64,000 nt of DNA from Delphinapterus leucas. Lineage: Eukaryota > Chordata > Mammalia > Artiodactyla > Monodontidae. The stretch is taken from assembly GCF_002288925.2 (NCBI RefSeq), contig NW_022098000.1:3062234-3126233 (forward strand), in the 5' to 3' direction. Shown here one piece after another: positions 33,897-45,074 of this stretch; position 1 is the stretch's first letter, and each line of letters starts with the position of its first letter. A program made the position numbers and the translations under genes. The notes under the pieces are model-generated. The model was given only the letters and a program-made list of their open reading frames with translations, made no database searches and was not told the DNA's origin.

Positions 33897-35165
33897 TATG
33901 GCTCTGACTGCCTGGTGGAGAAGGGACAATAGGAGAGCAATGGTGAAATAGAAGGAATGCTTGGGAGGCTGTTGCAATAGTGCAGGTAAGAGTTGATGGT
34001 AAATTGGACCCGACTAATAGAGCAAGAAGTGGCCAGATTCTGAATATACTTCAAAAGAAGAGCTGACAATAGTTGCTGAGGAAATTGAGGGCTCAAGAAT
34101 GGATCCAAGGTTTTAGGACCAAGCATAGGAAGGGAATTGTTGCCATTTACTGTGACGAGGACAATATAGGAAGAGCCAGGTTGAGAGGGAGATAAAAACT
34201 CGGTTTCAATCATGTTAAGTTTGAAATACATATTAGAGATCCAAGTTCATTTATCAATAAGGCAGTTGGATAGATGAGTCTGGATTTCAAAGGAAAGGTC
34301 TGGACTAGAGATATAAATTAGGAGTGATCAATAGCCCATGCCATTTAGCGAGAAGGAAAGAAAAGAGTTCATGCCATTTAGAGAGAAGGAAAGAAAAGAG
34401 CTCCAAGGACTGCATCCTGGACATTCCAACATTCAGAGATTGGGAAGGTGAGGAGGAACCAGCAAAGGAGACTGATGAGGAGTGGTTGGCAAGGTAAGGA
34501 GGAAAACTAAGAGAGAGTCCTAGAAACCAAGAGAAGAATGTTCCTGGGGAGAGGGAGGGATTAACTGTGTCAATGCTGCAATTAGGGGGAGTAAAATGAG
34601 GACTGAGTACTATTTCACTGACAACAGAAAAAGCTGTTCTGATTGAGTAACAAGGGCCAAAGTCTAACTGTAGTGGATTCAAGGGAGGATGAAGGAAAAT
34701 AATTGGACACAACTAGTATAGATGCTGTTTTGTGAGTTTGCTGAAAGGGTGGCAGAATGATGCAGTGACCGCTAGGGACAGATAGGAGTTCAAGCGTGTT
34801 TGTACCTCCTCTTCCTCTCCCCCTGACCCGCCCTCATTTTTAATTTGAGGGAAAATTGATGATGCAGAGTAGAGAGAGGGCAGTTGGAGCACATCTGTTC
34901 TTGAGTAGGTGGGGGTGTGGAATTCGTAAATACGGAAGGAATTGGCCTTGGAGTGGAGCTAGGACCACTCATCCGTTTTTCATGTGAGTAAAGGCAGAGT
35001 GGATGGGCACAGATGCAGGTAGGCCAGGAGATTTGGTGGTAGTAGCTTGTAGACACCTTCTTCTGACTATATCTCTTTATTTGATGAAATAAGAAGCAAG
35101 GATATCAATTGAGGTTAAGGATGGGGATGGAGATGTTGAAGGTTTGAGGAGAAAGGAAAATGTGT
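33897..35165 (-). mobile_element. L2 LINE, reverse-transcriptase segment (part 2 of 3)
   Basis: On the minus strand, degenerate L2 (CR1 clade) ORF2 text is readable. FAGSSSPSQSLNVGMSRMQS (near 34390-34470) matches the stretch before the RT active site, and FKLNMIETEFL followed by VNGNNSLPMLGPKTLDPFLS (34130-34230) matches the region after it. Many stops. A 33-bp tandem duplication (34337-34369 and 34370-34402, two mismatches) sits close to the catalytic YADD position and breaks it. The segment stops at an L1 insertion near 35165. Confidence 0.75.
34337..34402. repeat. 33-bp tandem duplication in L2
   Basis: CATGCCATTTAGCGAGAAGG... at 34337-34369 is repeated at 34370-34402 with a C/A difference and a terminal difference. 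Confidence 0.9.
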
Positions 35166-35674
35166 GAAATTTTTATTTATTTATTTATTGGAGTATCGTT
35201 GATTTATAATATTGTGTCACTTTCTGGTGTGCAGCAAAGTGATTCAGTTATACATAAATATATACACATTCTTTTATATTTTCTTTTAAATTATGGTTTA
35301 TTACAAGATATTGAATACAGTTCCCTGTGCTATACAGTAAGACCTTGTTGTTTATCCATTCTATATATAATAGCTTGCACCTGCTAATCAATCCCAAACT
35401 CCCAATCCATTCATCCCCCACCACCCCACCCCTTGGAAACCACAAGTCTGTTCTCTGTGTCTGTGAGTCTGTTTCTGTTTCATAGATAAGTGCATTTGTG
35501 TTGTCTTTTAGATTCCACATATAAGCGATATCATGTGATATGTGTCTTTCTCTACCTGACTTATTTCACTTAGTATGATAATCTCTAGGTCCATCCATGT
35601 TGCTGCAAATGGCATTGTTCCATTCTTTTTAACGGTTGAGTAATATTACACTGTAATAAGTGTCATATCTTCTT
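35166..35674 (-). mobile_element. Outer L1, 3' UTR and ORF2 end (first part, split)
   Basis: Reversed L1 3' end (GGAGTATCGTTGATTTATAA, CAGCAAAGTGATTCAGTTAT, CTATACAGTAAGACCTTGTT) running into the ORF2 C-terminal region. A younger L1 insertion interrupts it at 35674, and it resumes at 41765. It is itself inserted in L2, with a rough duplication (AAAATGTGTGAAATT versus AAAAGGTGAAAAATT). Confidence 0.8.
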
Positions 35675-36047
35675 CTTTTTTATTTAACATCATTATTGGA
35701 CTACAATTGCTTTACAATGGTGTGTTAGTTTCTGCTTTATAACAAAGTGAATCAGTTATACATATACATATATCCCCATACCTCTTCCCTCTTGTGTCTC
35801 CCTCCCTCCCACCCTCCGTATCCCACCCCTCTAGGTGGTCACAAAGCACTGAGCTAATTTCCCTGTGCTATGTGGCTGCTTCCCACTAGCTATCTATTTT
35901 ACATTTGGTAGTGTATATATGTCCATGCCACTCTCTCACTTTGTCCCAGCTTACACTTCCCCCTCCCCATAACTTCAAGTCCGTTCTCTAGTAGGTCTGT
36001 GTCTTTATTCACGTCTTGCCCCTAGGTTCTTCAAGACCTTTTTTTTT

Positions 36048-39000
36048 TTAGATTCCATATATATCTGTTAGCATATGGTATTTGTTTTTCTCTTTCTGAC
36101 TTACTTCACTCTGTATGACAGACTCTAGTTCCATCCATCTCACTACAAATAACTCAATTTTGTTTCTTTTTATGACTGAGTAATATTCTATTCTATATAT
36201 ATGCCACATCTTCTTTATCCATTCATCTGTTGATGGACACTTAGGTTGCTTATGTGTCCTGGCTATTGTAAATAGAGCTGCAATGAACATTGTGGTACTG
36301 GATACTTTTTGAATTATGGTTTTCTCAGGGTATACGCCCAGTAGTGGGATTGCTGGGCCGTATGGTAGTTCTATTTTTAGTTTTTAAAGTAACCTCCATA
36401 CTGTTCTCCATCATGGCTGTATCAATTTACATTCCCACCAACAGTGCAAGAGGGTTCCCTTTTCTCCACACCCTCTCCAGTATTTATTGTTTGTAGATTT
36501 TTTTGATGATGACCATTCTGACTGGTGTGAGATGATATCTCATTGTAGTTTTGATTTGCATTTCTCTAATCATTAATGATGTTGAGCATTCTTTCATGTG
36601 TTTGTTGGCAGTCTGTATATCTTCTTTGGTGAAATGTCTATTTAGGTCTTCTGCCCATTTTTGGATTGGGTTGTTTTTTTGATATTGAACTGCATGAGCT
36701 GCTTGTAAATTTTGGAGATGAATCCTTTGTCAGTTGTTTCATTTGCAAATATTTTCTCCCATTCTGAGGGTTGTCTTTTCATCTTGTTCATGGTTTCCTT
36801 TGCTTTGCAAAAATTTTTAAGTTTCATTAGGTCCCATTTGTTTATTTGTGTTTTTATCTCCATTTCTCTAGGAGGTGGGTAAAAAAAGATCTTGCTGTGA
36901 TTTATGTCATGGAGTGTTCTGCCTATGTTTTCCTCTAAGAGTTTAATAGTATCTGGCCTTACATTTAGATCTTTAATCCATTTTGAGTTTATTTTTGTGT
37001 ATGGTGTTAGGGAGTGTTCTAATTTCATTCTTTTACATGTAGCTGTCCAGTTTTCCCAGCACCACATATTGAAGAGGCTGTCTTTTCTCCACTGTATATT
37101 CTTGCCTCTTTTATCAAAGATAAGGTGACCATATGTGTGTGTGTTTATCTCTGGGCTTTCTATCCTGTTCCACTGGTCTATAATTCTGTTTTTGTGCCAG
37201 TACCATACTTTCTTGATTACTGTAGCTTTGTAGTATATTCTGAAGTCCAGGAACCTGATTCCTCCAGCTCCATTTTTCTTTCTCAAGATTGCTTTGGCTA
37301 TTCAGGGTCTTTTGTGTTCCCATACAAATTGTGAAATTTTTGTTCTAGTTCTGTGAAAAATACCAGTGGTAGTTTGATAGGGATTGCATTGAATCTGTAG
37401 ATTGCTTTAGGTAGCATAGTCATTTTCAAAATGTTGATTCTTCCAATCCAAGAACATGGTATATCTCTCCATCTATTTGTATCATCTTTAATTTGTTTAA
37501 TCACTGTCTTATAATTTTCTGCATACAGGTCTTTTGTCTCCTTAGGTAGGTTTATTCCTAGATATTTTATTCTTTCTGCTGCAATGGTAAATGGGAGTGT
37601 TTCCGTAATTTCACTTTCAGATATTTCATCATTAGTGTATAGGAATGCAAGAGATTTCTGTTCATTAATTTTGTATCCTGCTACTTTACCAAATTCATTG
37701 ATTAGCTCTAGTAGTTTTCTGGTAGCATCTTTAGGATTCTGTATGTATAGTATCATGTCATCTGTAAACAGTGACAGCTTTACTTCTTCTTTTCCGATTT
37801 GCATTCCTGTTATTTCTTTTTCTTCTCTGATTGCTGTGGCTAAAACTTCCAAAACTATGTTGAATAAGAGTGGTGAGAGTGGGCAAACTTGTCTTCTTTC
37901 TGAACTTAGTGGAAATGGTTTCAGTTTTGCACCATTGAGGATGATGTTGGCTGTGGGTTTGTCATATATCACCTTTATTATATTGAGGTAAGTTCCCTCT
38001 ATGCCTACTTTCTGGAGGGTTTTTATCATAAATGGGTGTTGAATTTTGTCGAAAGCTTTCTCTGCATCTATTGAGATGATCATATGGTTTTTCTCCTTCA
38101 ATTTGTTAATATGGTTTATCACATTGATTGATTTGCGTATATTGAAGAGTCCTTGCATTCCTGGGATAAACCCCACTTGATTATGGTGTATGATCCATTT
38201 AATGTGCTGTTGGATTCTGTTTCCCAGTATTTTGTTGAGGATTTTTGCATCTATGTTCATCAGTGTTATTGGCCTGTAGTTTGCTTTCTTTGTGACATCT
38301 TTGTCTGGTTTTGGTATCAGGGTGATGGTGGCCTCATAGAATGAGCTTGGGAGTGTTCCTTCCTCTGCTATATTTTGGAAGAGTTTGAGAAGGATAGGTG
38401 TTAGCTCTTCTCTAAATGTTTGATAGAATTCGCCTGTGAAGCCATCTGGTCCTGGGCTTTTGTTTGTTGGAAGATTTTTAATCACAGTTTCAATTTCAGT
38501 GCTTCTGATTGGACTGTTCATATTTTCTATTTGTTCCTGGTTCAGTCTTGGAAGGTTGTGCATTTCTAAGAATTTGTCCATTTCTTCCAGGTTGTCCATT
38601 TTATTGACATATAGTTGCTTGTAGTAATCTTTCATGATCCTTTGTATTTCTGCAGTGTCAGTTGTTACTTCTCCTTTTTCATTTCTAAATCTATTGATTT
38701 GAGTCTTCTCCCTTTTTTCTTGGTGAGTCTGGCTACTGGTTTATCAATTTTGCTTATCTTCTCGAAGAACCAGCTTTTAGTTTTATTGATCTTTGCTAGT
38801 TTCCTTCGTTTCTTTTTCATTTATATCTGATCTGATCTTTATGATTTCTTTCCTTCTGCTAACTTTGGGGGTTTTTTTGTCCTTCTTTCTCTAATTGCTT
38901 TAGGTGTAAAGTTAGGTTGTTTATTTGAGATGTTTCTTGTTTCTTAATGTAGGATTGTATCGCTATAAACTGCCCTCTTAGAACTGCTTTTGCTGCATCC

Positions 39001-39892
39001 CATAGGTTTTGGGTCATCCTGTTTTCATTGTCATTTGTTTCTACATATTTTTTGGTTTCCTCTTTGATTTCTTCAGTGATCTCTTGGTTATTAAGTAGTG
39101 TATTGTTTAGCCTCCATGTGTTTGTGTTTTTTACAGATATTTTCCTGTGATTGATATCTGGTCTCATAGCATTGTGGTTGGAAAAGATACTTGATGCGAT
39201 GTCAATTTTCTTAAATTTACCAAGACTTGATTTGTGACCCAAGGTATGATCTATCCTGGAGAATGTTCCATGAGCACTTGAGAAGAAAGTGTATTCTGTT
39301 GTTTTTGGATGGAATGTCCTATAAATATCAATTAAATACATCTTGTTTAATGTATCATTTAAGGCTTGTGTGTCCTTATTTATTTTCATTCATTTAAGAC
39401 TTGTGTGTCCTTATTTATTTTCATTTTGGATGATGTGTCCATTGGTGAAAGTGGGGTGTTAAAGTCCCCTACTATTGTGTTACTGTTGATTGCCCCTTTT
39501 ATTGCTGTTAGTATTTGCCGTATGTATTGAGGTGCTCCTATGTTGGGTGCATAAATATTTACAGTTGTTATATCTTCTTCTTGGATCAATCCCTTGATCA
39601 TTATGTAGTGTCCTTCTTTGTGTTTTGTAATAGTCTTTGTTTTAAAGTCTATTTTGTCTGATATTAGAATTGCTACTACAGCTTTCTTTTGATTTCCATT
39701 TGCATGGAATATCTTTTTCCATCCCCTCACTTTCAGTCTGTATGTTTCCCTAAGTCTGAAGTGGGTGTCTTGTAGACAGCATATATATGGGTCTTGTTTT
39801 TGTATCCATTCAGCCCGTCTATGTCTTTTGGTGGGAGCATTTAATCCATTTACATTTAAGGTAATTATTGATATGTATGTTCCTATTACCAT
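36048..39892 (-). pseudogene. L1 ORF2 (endonuclease and reverse transcriptase), broken
   Basis: About 3.8 kb, the normal ORF2 length. The endonuclease starts at 39892 (NVNGLNAP). The usual QETH glutamate is aspartate (LQDTH), GDFNTPLS is kept, and the usual SDH motif reads SNH. The RT domain lies in a 445-codon open stretch (37298-38635), whose active site reads FTDD (37757-37768) rather than FADD. The C-terminal part ends at 36048. A 35-bp tandem duplication (39356-39390 / 39391-39425) shifts the frame between the endonuclease halves, and further breaks lie near 38640-38860, 37290 and 36300-36640. The intact protein nicks DNA and primes reverse transcription at the target. This one cannot be made whole. 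Confidence 0.85.
39356..39425. repeat. 35-bp tandem duplication in L1 ORF2
   Basis: CATTTAAGGCTTGTGTGTCC... repeated immediately with one G/A difference. Its length is not a multiple of three, so it shifts ORF2. Confidence 0.92.
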
Positions 39893-39950
39893 TTTCTTAA
39901 TTGTTTTGGGTTTGTTATTCTAGGTGTTTTCCTTCTCTTGTGTTTCCTGC

Positions 39951-40737
39951 CTAGAGAAGTTCCTTTAGTATTTGTTGTAAAGCTGGCTTGGTGGTGCTGA
40001 ATTCCCTTAGCTTTTGCTTCTCTGTAAAGATTTTAATTTCTCTGTCAAATCTGGATGAGATTCTTGATGGGTAGAGTAATCTTGCTTGTAGGTTTTTCTC
40101 CTTCATCACTTTAAATATGTCCTGCCACTCCCTTCTGGCTTGGGGTGTTTCCACTGAAAGATCAGCTGTTAACCTTATGGGGATTCCCTTGTATGTTATT
40201 TGTTGTTTTTCCATTGCTGCTTTTAATATTTTTTCTTTGTACTTAATTTTTGATAGCTTGATTAATATGTGTGTTAGCATGCTTCCCCCTGGATTTATCC
40301 TGTATGGGACTCTCTGTGCTTCCTGGACTTGATTAACTATTTCCTTTCCCATATTAGGGAAGTTTTCAACTATAATCTCTTCAAATATTTTTTCAGTCCC
40401 TTTATTTTTCTCTTCTTCTTCTGGGATGCTTATAATTCAAATGTTCGTGCATTAATTGTTGTCCCAGAGGTCTCTGAGACTGTCCTCAATTGTTTTCTTT
40501 TTTTTTTTCTTTATTCTTCTCTGCAGTAGTTATTTCCACTATTTTATCTTCCAGGTCACTTATCCGTTTTTCTGCTTCAGTTATTCTGCTATTGATCCCT
40601 TCTAGAGAATTTTTAATTTCATTTATTGTGTTGTTCATCACTGTTTGTTTGCTCATTAGTTCTCCTAGGTCCTTGTTAAACGTTTCCTGTATCTTCTCCA
40701 TTCTATTTCCAGGATTTTGGATCCTCTTTACTATCAT
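39951..40737 (-). pseudogene. L1 ORF1, broken
   Basis: The coiled-coil part (40486-40737) includes EAEKRISDLEDKIVEI. The C-terminal RNA-binding part (39951-40352) includes EAQRVPYRINP and RLTADLSVETPQARREW. The linking segment (about 40352-40486), which should hold the start of the RRM domain, has a frameshift and a long T-run. ORF1p normally forms trimers that coat L1 RNA. Confidence 0.8.
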
Positions 40738-41381
40738 TATTCTGAATTCTTTTTCAGGTAGACTGCCTATTTCCTCTTCATTTGTTAGGTCTGGTCAGTT
40801 TTTCCCTTGCTCCTTCATCTGCTGTGTGTTTCTCTGTCTTCTCATTTTGCTTACCTTACTGTGTTTGGGGTCTCCTTTTCATAGGCTGCAGGTTCGTAGG
40901 TCCCGTTGTTTTCGGTGTCTGCCCCCAGTGGCTAAGGTTGGTTCAGTGGGTTGTGTAGGCTTCCTGCTGGAGGGGACTAGTGCCTGTGTTCTGGTGGATG
41001 AGGCTGGATCTTGTCTTTCTGGTGGGCAGGTCCATGTCTGGTGGTGTGTTTTGGGGTGTCTCTGGCCTTATTATGATTTTAGGCAGCCTCTTTGATAATG
41101 GGTGGGGTTGTGTTCCTGTCTTGCTAGTTGTTTGGCATAGGGTGTCCAGCACTGTAGCTTGCTGATCATTGAGTGGAGCTGGGTCTTGGTGTTGAGATGG
41201 AGATCTCTGGGAGGTTTTTGCCATTTGATATTTCGTGGAGCTGGGGGGTCTCTTGTGGATCAATTTCCTGAACTTGTCTCTCCCACCTCAGAAGCACAGC
41301 CCAGACACCTGACTAGAGCACCAAGAGCCTTTCAGAAGCTCTGAGGTCTTCTTGTACTCACACATTTTATAATAAAGGACA

Positions 41382-41487
41382 GGGACTTCCCTGCAGTCCA
41401 GTACTTTGGAATTCGAGGTTTCAGTGCAGGCGATGTGAGTTCAATCCCTGGTCAGGGAACTAGGGTCCCCCATGCTGTGCGGTGTGG
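41382..41487 (+). mobile_element. CHR-1-like tRNA-Glu SINE, truncated, within the L1 5' chimeric block
   Basis: GGGACTTCCCTGCAGTCCAG, then TTCAATCCCTGGTCAGGGAA and TGCTGTGCGGTGTGGCGTGG, the same subfamily as the SINE at 63501. No A-tail or own duplication is visible, consistent with it being carried along rather than separately inserted. Confidence 0.7.
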
Positions 41488-41764
41488 CGTGGCTGTAGGT
41501 AAGAGGCCTCAGTTCCTTGCCACATGGATGTCTCCTTAGGGCTGCTTGAGTGTCCTCATGACATGGCAGCTGGCTCACCCCAGGATGAGTGATCTGGCCT
41601 GCAGTCCCCAGAACTGTCATGGCTTCGGCTGCTGGGGCCCCTCCAGAACCGGCAGCCTCAGTGAGGCCACCCACCCCTCGGGCTCCGGGGCAGTTCAGTG
41701 ATGGTGGAGGGAAGAGATCCCAAGCCAAGAGTTCCAGCTCTGCGGAAATGCAGGCTCCATTCTC
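41488..41764. other. Foreign GC-rich block on the 5' side of the young L1
   Basis: Bases 41488-41590 look like an unassigned old repeat (CCTCAGTTCCTTGCCACATG, CTGCTTGAGTGTCCTCATGA). Bases 41590-41764 are GC-rich and repeat-free, with an ATG at about 41619 opening MASAAGAPPEPAASVRPP in the plus direction up to the L1 junction. It is not outer-L1 sequence, and it lies inside the duplication that brackets the young L1. Possible origins are a 5' transduction, template switching onto a host transcript, or a separate insertion. Confidence 0.6.
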
Positions 41765-42014
41765 CATATCTTCTTTATCCATTCATCTGTCGATGGACAT
41801 TTAGGTTGTTTCCATGTCTTGGCTATTATAAACAGTGCTGCTATGAACATAGGAGTGCATGTATCTTTTTGAATTAAAGTTTTATCTTGGTATATTCCCA
41901 GGAAGGGGATTGCTGGATCATATGATAACTTTATTTTTAGTTTTTTGAGGAACCTCCTTACTATTTTCCATAGTAGCTGCACCAATTTACATTCTTACCA
42001 ACAGTGTACAAGGG
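41765..42014 (-). mobile_element. Outer L1, ORF2 end (second part, 5'-truncated)
   Basis: ATATCTTCTTTATCCATTCA through GGGATTGCTGGATCATATGA to GTGTACAAGGGTT continues the ORF2 C-terminal text interrupted at 35674, in the correct order and orientation. Confidence 0.8.
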
Positions 42015-42800
42015 TTTGAAAAGGTGAAAAATTAACCTAGGAAAGTAGGCGAGGAAAAGGAAGAAAGAAGGGTGTTCGTTCTGCTAATCAGCACTAAAGG
42101 CCCAAGTGTGGTTACTGATACCAAATTTAAATAAGGTCAGTCAGCCTGGTTACCTCATTTTCTTCCAGCCATGGTCAACTGCATAGGTGCACATGTGGAG
42201 TGAGTGGAAATGGGGTTTGGCTGAGAGAGCTGGCAAAGTGAGAGAGCAGGGCATGGATGCAGAGTAGTGACGAAGTGTTCTGGGGTCAGGGGAGCTGAGG
42301 AAATGGTTGCTTGGAGGAGGGAAACTTAAGGAGCCAAGCAGCCAGGGTGTTGGGTAGACCATCTCCATACTGACATGCCAAATGTTACAGCTGGTTTAGT
42401 GCTGGAGAAAGGGACCACAAGCCAGGTGCTAAGATCTTCATGGAATGAGGGGAAGTGACCTTGGGATAGTCTAATAAAGGTGGTGGCTGACGGAGTGTGA
42501 ACACTTGAGCTTCAGAGGAACTTCAGAGAGGTGTTAGGCAGGAGCAGACAGAAATGGAAATGGTTAGGAGGCCCCGTGGTGCAGGGGATGTGGGAGGGAA
42601 AACGGACACCACCTGCATCAGGCATGTGGAAAGCTATAGCTTTAGGAGGAGCCAGGTCTCTTTGAGGGTCAGAAAGTGAAGGGAATTTTCAGAAAAGAAA
42701 TTGAGGATGTAGGGGTTTTGCTGGTGATGGAATTTGTATCTAATCCCATATTCCAGAGGTCAGAGTGGAGGTTCACAGCTAGGAAACAAAGGGTGGGAGA
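42015..42800 (-). mobile_element. L2 LINE, 5' segment (part 3 of 3)
   Basis: Picks up the L2 text where it stopped at 35165 (AGGTGAAAAATTAACCTAGG, then TCAGTCAGCCTGGTTACCTC and TTTTCTTCCAGCCATGGTCA), and continues as purine-rich L2-like sequence until about 42800. The upper boundary is uncertain. Confidence 0.6.
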
Positions 42801-43350
42801 AGCAGTTTAGGGAATTCAATGCCATTGGGCTGAGGTTCTTGTGCTGTTCTTCTCAGTGACCGAGGGACACAGGCTCAGGCCTAACAGTAGTGGAATGTCG
42901 GTGGAGGGGGGGATAGTTTCTGCCATGAGCACAAGAGCTCCATGGGACCCCCTAAGGTGCATGGAAGGTGGTGCCAATCGTTCATGTGGGATCTCTCCAG
43001 AAGGGGATGTTCTTACAGGCAGCACAGGATGCTCTGAGGGACCTCTGTTCACTCAAGCCAGTGGCTCTGCCCAGGCCAGGGAGAAGCAGCCACTGGAAGG
43101 GGCTCAGGCTCCTTCCACCTCTTGGATAGCATCTCTTCCTATCTCTATGAGTATGTCATTTACAGTGTGGCTTGTTGTTGTTTGTTTGTTTCTGTTCCCT
43201 ACACTGTCTGTGTTCCTCAAGGTTCTTTTATCCTGTTTGTTTTGAACTCTGTTTGTAGGACCTGAGGCAAGAGTACCCATGGAAGCCCACATACTACATT
43301 TCTATCAACATAAAAAGCATAAATAGAGCTAACAAATTGCTAATAAAATA
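42801..43350. other. Unassigned sequence
   Basis: A 134-codon plus-strand open stretch (42841-43245) has a hydrophobic end but no ATG start at its head, no splice support and no recognisable family. It may be the L2 5' end or unique DNA. Confidence 0.35.
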
Positions 43351-43353
43351 TGT

Positions 43354-43645
43354 TCTAGACTTGTGGTTGCCAAGAGGGAGGGGGTGGAAGAAGGATGGAT
43401 TAGGAGTTTGGGATTAGCAGATGCAAACTATTTTATATAGGATGGATAAACAACAAGGTCCTACTGTATAGCACAGGGAACTATCTTCAATATCCTGTGA
43501 TAAACCATAATGGAAAAGAATATTAAAAAGAATATATATGTATATATATATATATATATATATAAACTGAATCAATTTTGCTATACAGCAGAAATGAACA
43601 CAACTTTGTAAATCAACTATACGTCAATAAAAGAAATTTTTAAAA
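43354..43645 (+). mobile_element. L1 3' UTR tail
   Basis: GACTTGTGGTTGCCAAGAGG to TAAATCAACTATACGTCAAT with an A-rich end. An internal (TA)n run sits at 43541-43564. Near copy of the tail at 33609. Confidence 0.85.
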
Positions 43646-44689
43646 TATTTTCTATTCTTCTACCTGACTACTATACCTTCATATAACTTGGAAATCCAGG
43701 GTCAAATTTAGGGTGGTAGTCATATTGCAATATATGACTGTATCTAATTAACACATACGCCTTAAACATACACAGTGTCAATTCTATCTCATTAAAAAAA
43801 TCAAATTTAGAATTCTTGAGGAAGGATGCACCTTTCAGTATGCACCTCTCCTGAGGCCCACATGTTTTCAGTGTCTCTCTTTCAACGCCTCCAGAGACGA
43901 CACCTCCTGTCTTTTACCCGAGTGCTGTAAGGCCAGCCCCCAGGCTACTCTGGGTTGGAAGGCAGGTCTAGATGTCTATTTCTCTGCCTAACTTTTGTCA
44001 GATTTTTCTTTTTTGATTCCCCACCTAAACTCCATTCGAAGCCCTTAACGTTCATCCATTCTGCCTTGATTTGACTTGCTTCTGGATCCCATACCCCTTG
44101 CCGGCCCAGTTTTCACCTTTCACAAGTCTTATCCATCTGCTTCCCAGCTTCTAAGATCTTTCTGCTGTCATCTCTTCTATGATTCTCTTTGTACTACCAT
44201 GTTTATTCTTAAAATTATTTTTTCTTCCTGTCATTTTAGTGGGCTTTTGGAAGATAGATGAGATAAATATGTTGCCTCAATTGTGACTGGAATTATTAAC
44301 CCTTCTTTTTCATTGGTGCTGACCCTCTTACTGGCATGATGACTATGGTGAGCTACTGCATTGGTATGTGTGATGACAGCATACCATTTGAAAAGAGAAA
44401 TACTTGGAGTCTCTATGTTTCAACACAGTGCAAGTTTTCAAATGTTCTTCACTGACCTAATTTCTTGACTGAATCATTTTGTTTATTTAAGCACAATAGT
44501 TGAATAAGAGGGCTGAGAGTCAGATTGGGTTTGGAGGAATGCTTGATTCTCCAAACTGTCTACAGAGTTTAGTGGATATTTATTTTGTATACCTCCCACA
44601 ATATACCACCATTTTCTGGCAATCAGTTTGATCTTTCCATGAGAAATACCCCTCCCAACTGTCTGTCAAAGTGTTTGGATGGGCTTGGA
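43646..44689. other. Unique sequence
   Basis: No gene or clear repeat recognised. Confidence 0.4.
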
Positions 44690-44975
44690 TTCAGGAGATT
44701 TACATGACCAGACTTGTTCAATGGACAGGTTTCACACTCTGGCCACAGGGGTTGGTTCAGGGATAAGCACCTGATCCAAACCAGTCCAATGTAGTGAGAG
44801 ATTGAGACTGAGGCCTGAAGATACTGCTTGGACCTATAGCCCTTATGTCATGAGTACCTGAAAATCTGCCCTTGGAGTTTCCGGTTATTTGAACCAATGA
44901 ATTTTCACTTGGTTAAATTTGTTTGTTTTGGGTTTCTGCTTTGTGCAACCACAGGGGTTACAACCAAAATGGAAT
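44690..44975 (+). mobile_element. Unassigned old interspersed repeat
   Basis: GGTTGGTTCAGGGATAAGCA, CAGTCCAATGTAGTGAGAGA and ATTTGAACCAATGAATTTTC followed by GGGTTTCTGCTTTGTGCAAC form a pattern seen in a dispersed mammalian repeat whose name I cannot fix. Confidence 0.4.
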
Positions 44976-44991
44976 ATATACAAGGCTTTGT

Positions 44992-45059
<68 letters not shown>

Positions 45060-45074
45060 CAGAGAGACAGAGAG
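44992..45074. repeat. Compound (GA)n-(GT)n-(GA)n microsatellite
   Basis: AG-rich blocks flank a (TG)11-12 core, ending GACAGAGAGACAGAGAGA. Likely length-variable. Confidence 0.95.

Larger units (their letters stand above)
35675..41381 (-). mobile_element. Near full-length young L1 LINE
   Basis: Reading on the minus strand: 5' UTR about 41380-40760, ORF1 about 40737-39951, ORF2 39892-36048, 3' UTR to 35675. It is inserted in another L1, and an 11-bp duplication CATATCTTCTT (35664-35674 and 41765-41775) brackets not just the L1 but also an extra block on its 5' side (41382-41764). The sequence is far better preserved than the other LINEs here but carries several frame breaks, so it is inactive. 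Confidence 0.85.

Noticed and set aside
36048..40737. Active L1 retrotransposon
   Set aside because: Several frameshifts, a 35-bp duplication and active-site changes rule out an intact ORF1 or ORF2.
40490..41095. 201-codon plus-strand open frame
   Set aside because: Antisense of L1 ORF1 and 5' UTR, T-rich composition, no gene features.
42841..43245. 134-codon plus-strand open frame with a hydrophobic end
   Set aside because: No ATG at its head, no splice context, no recognisable family.
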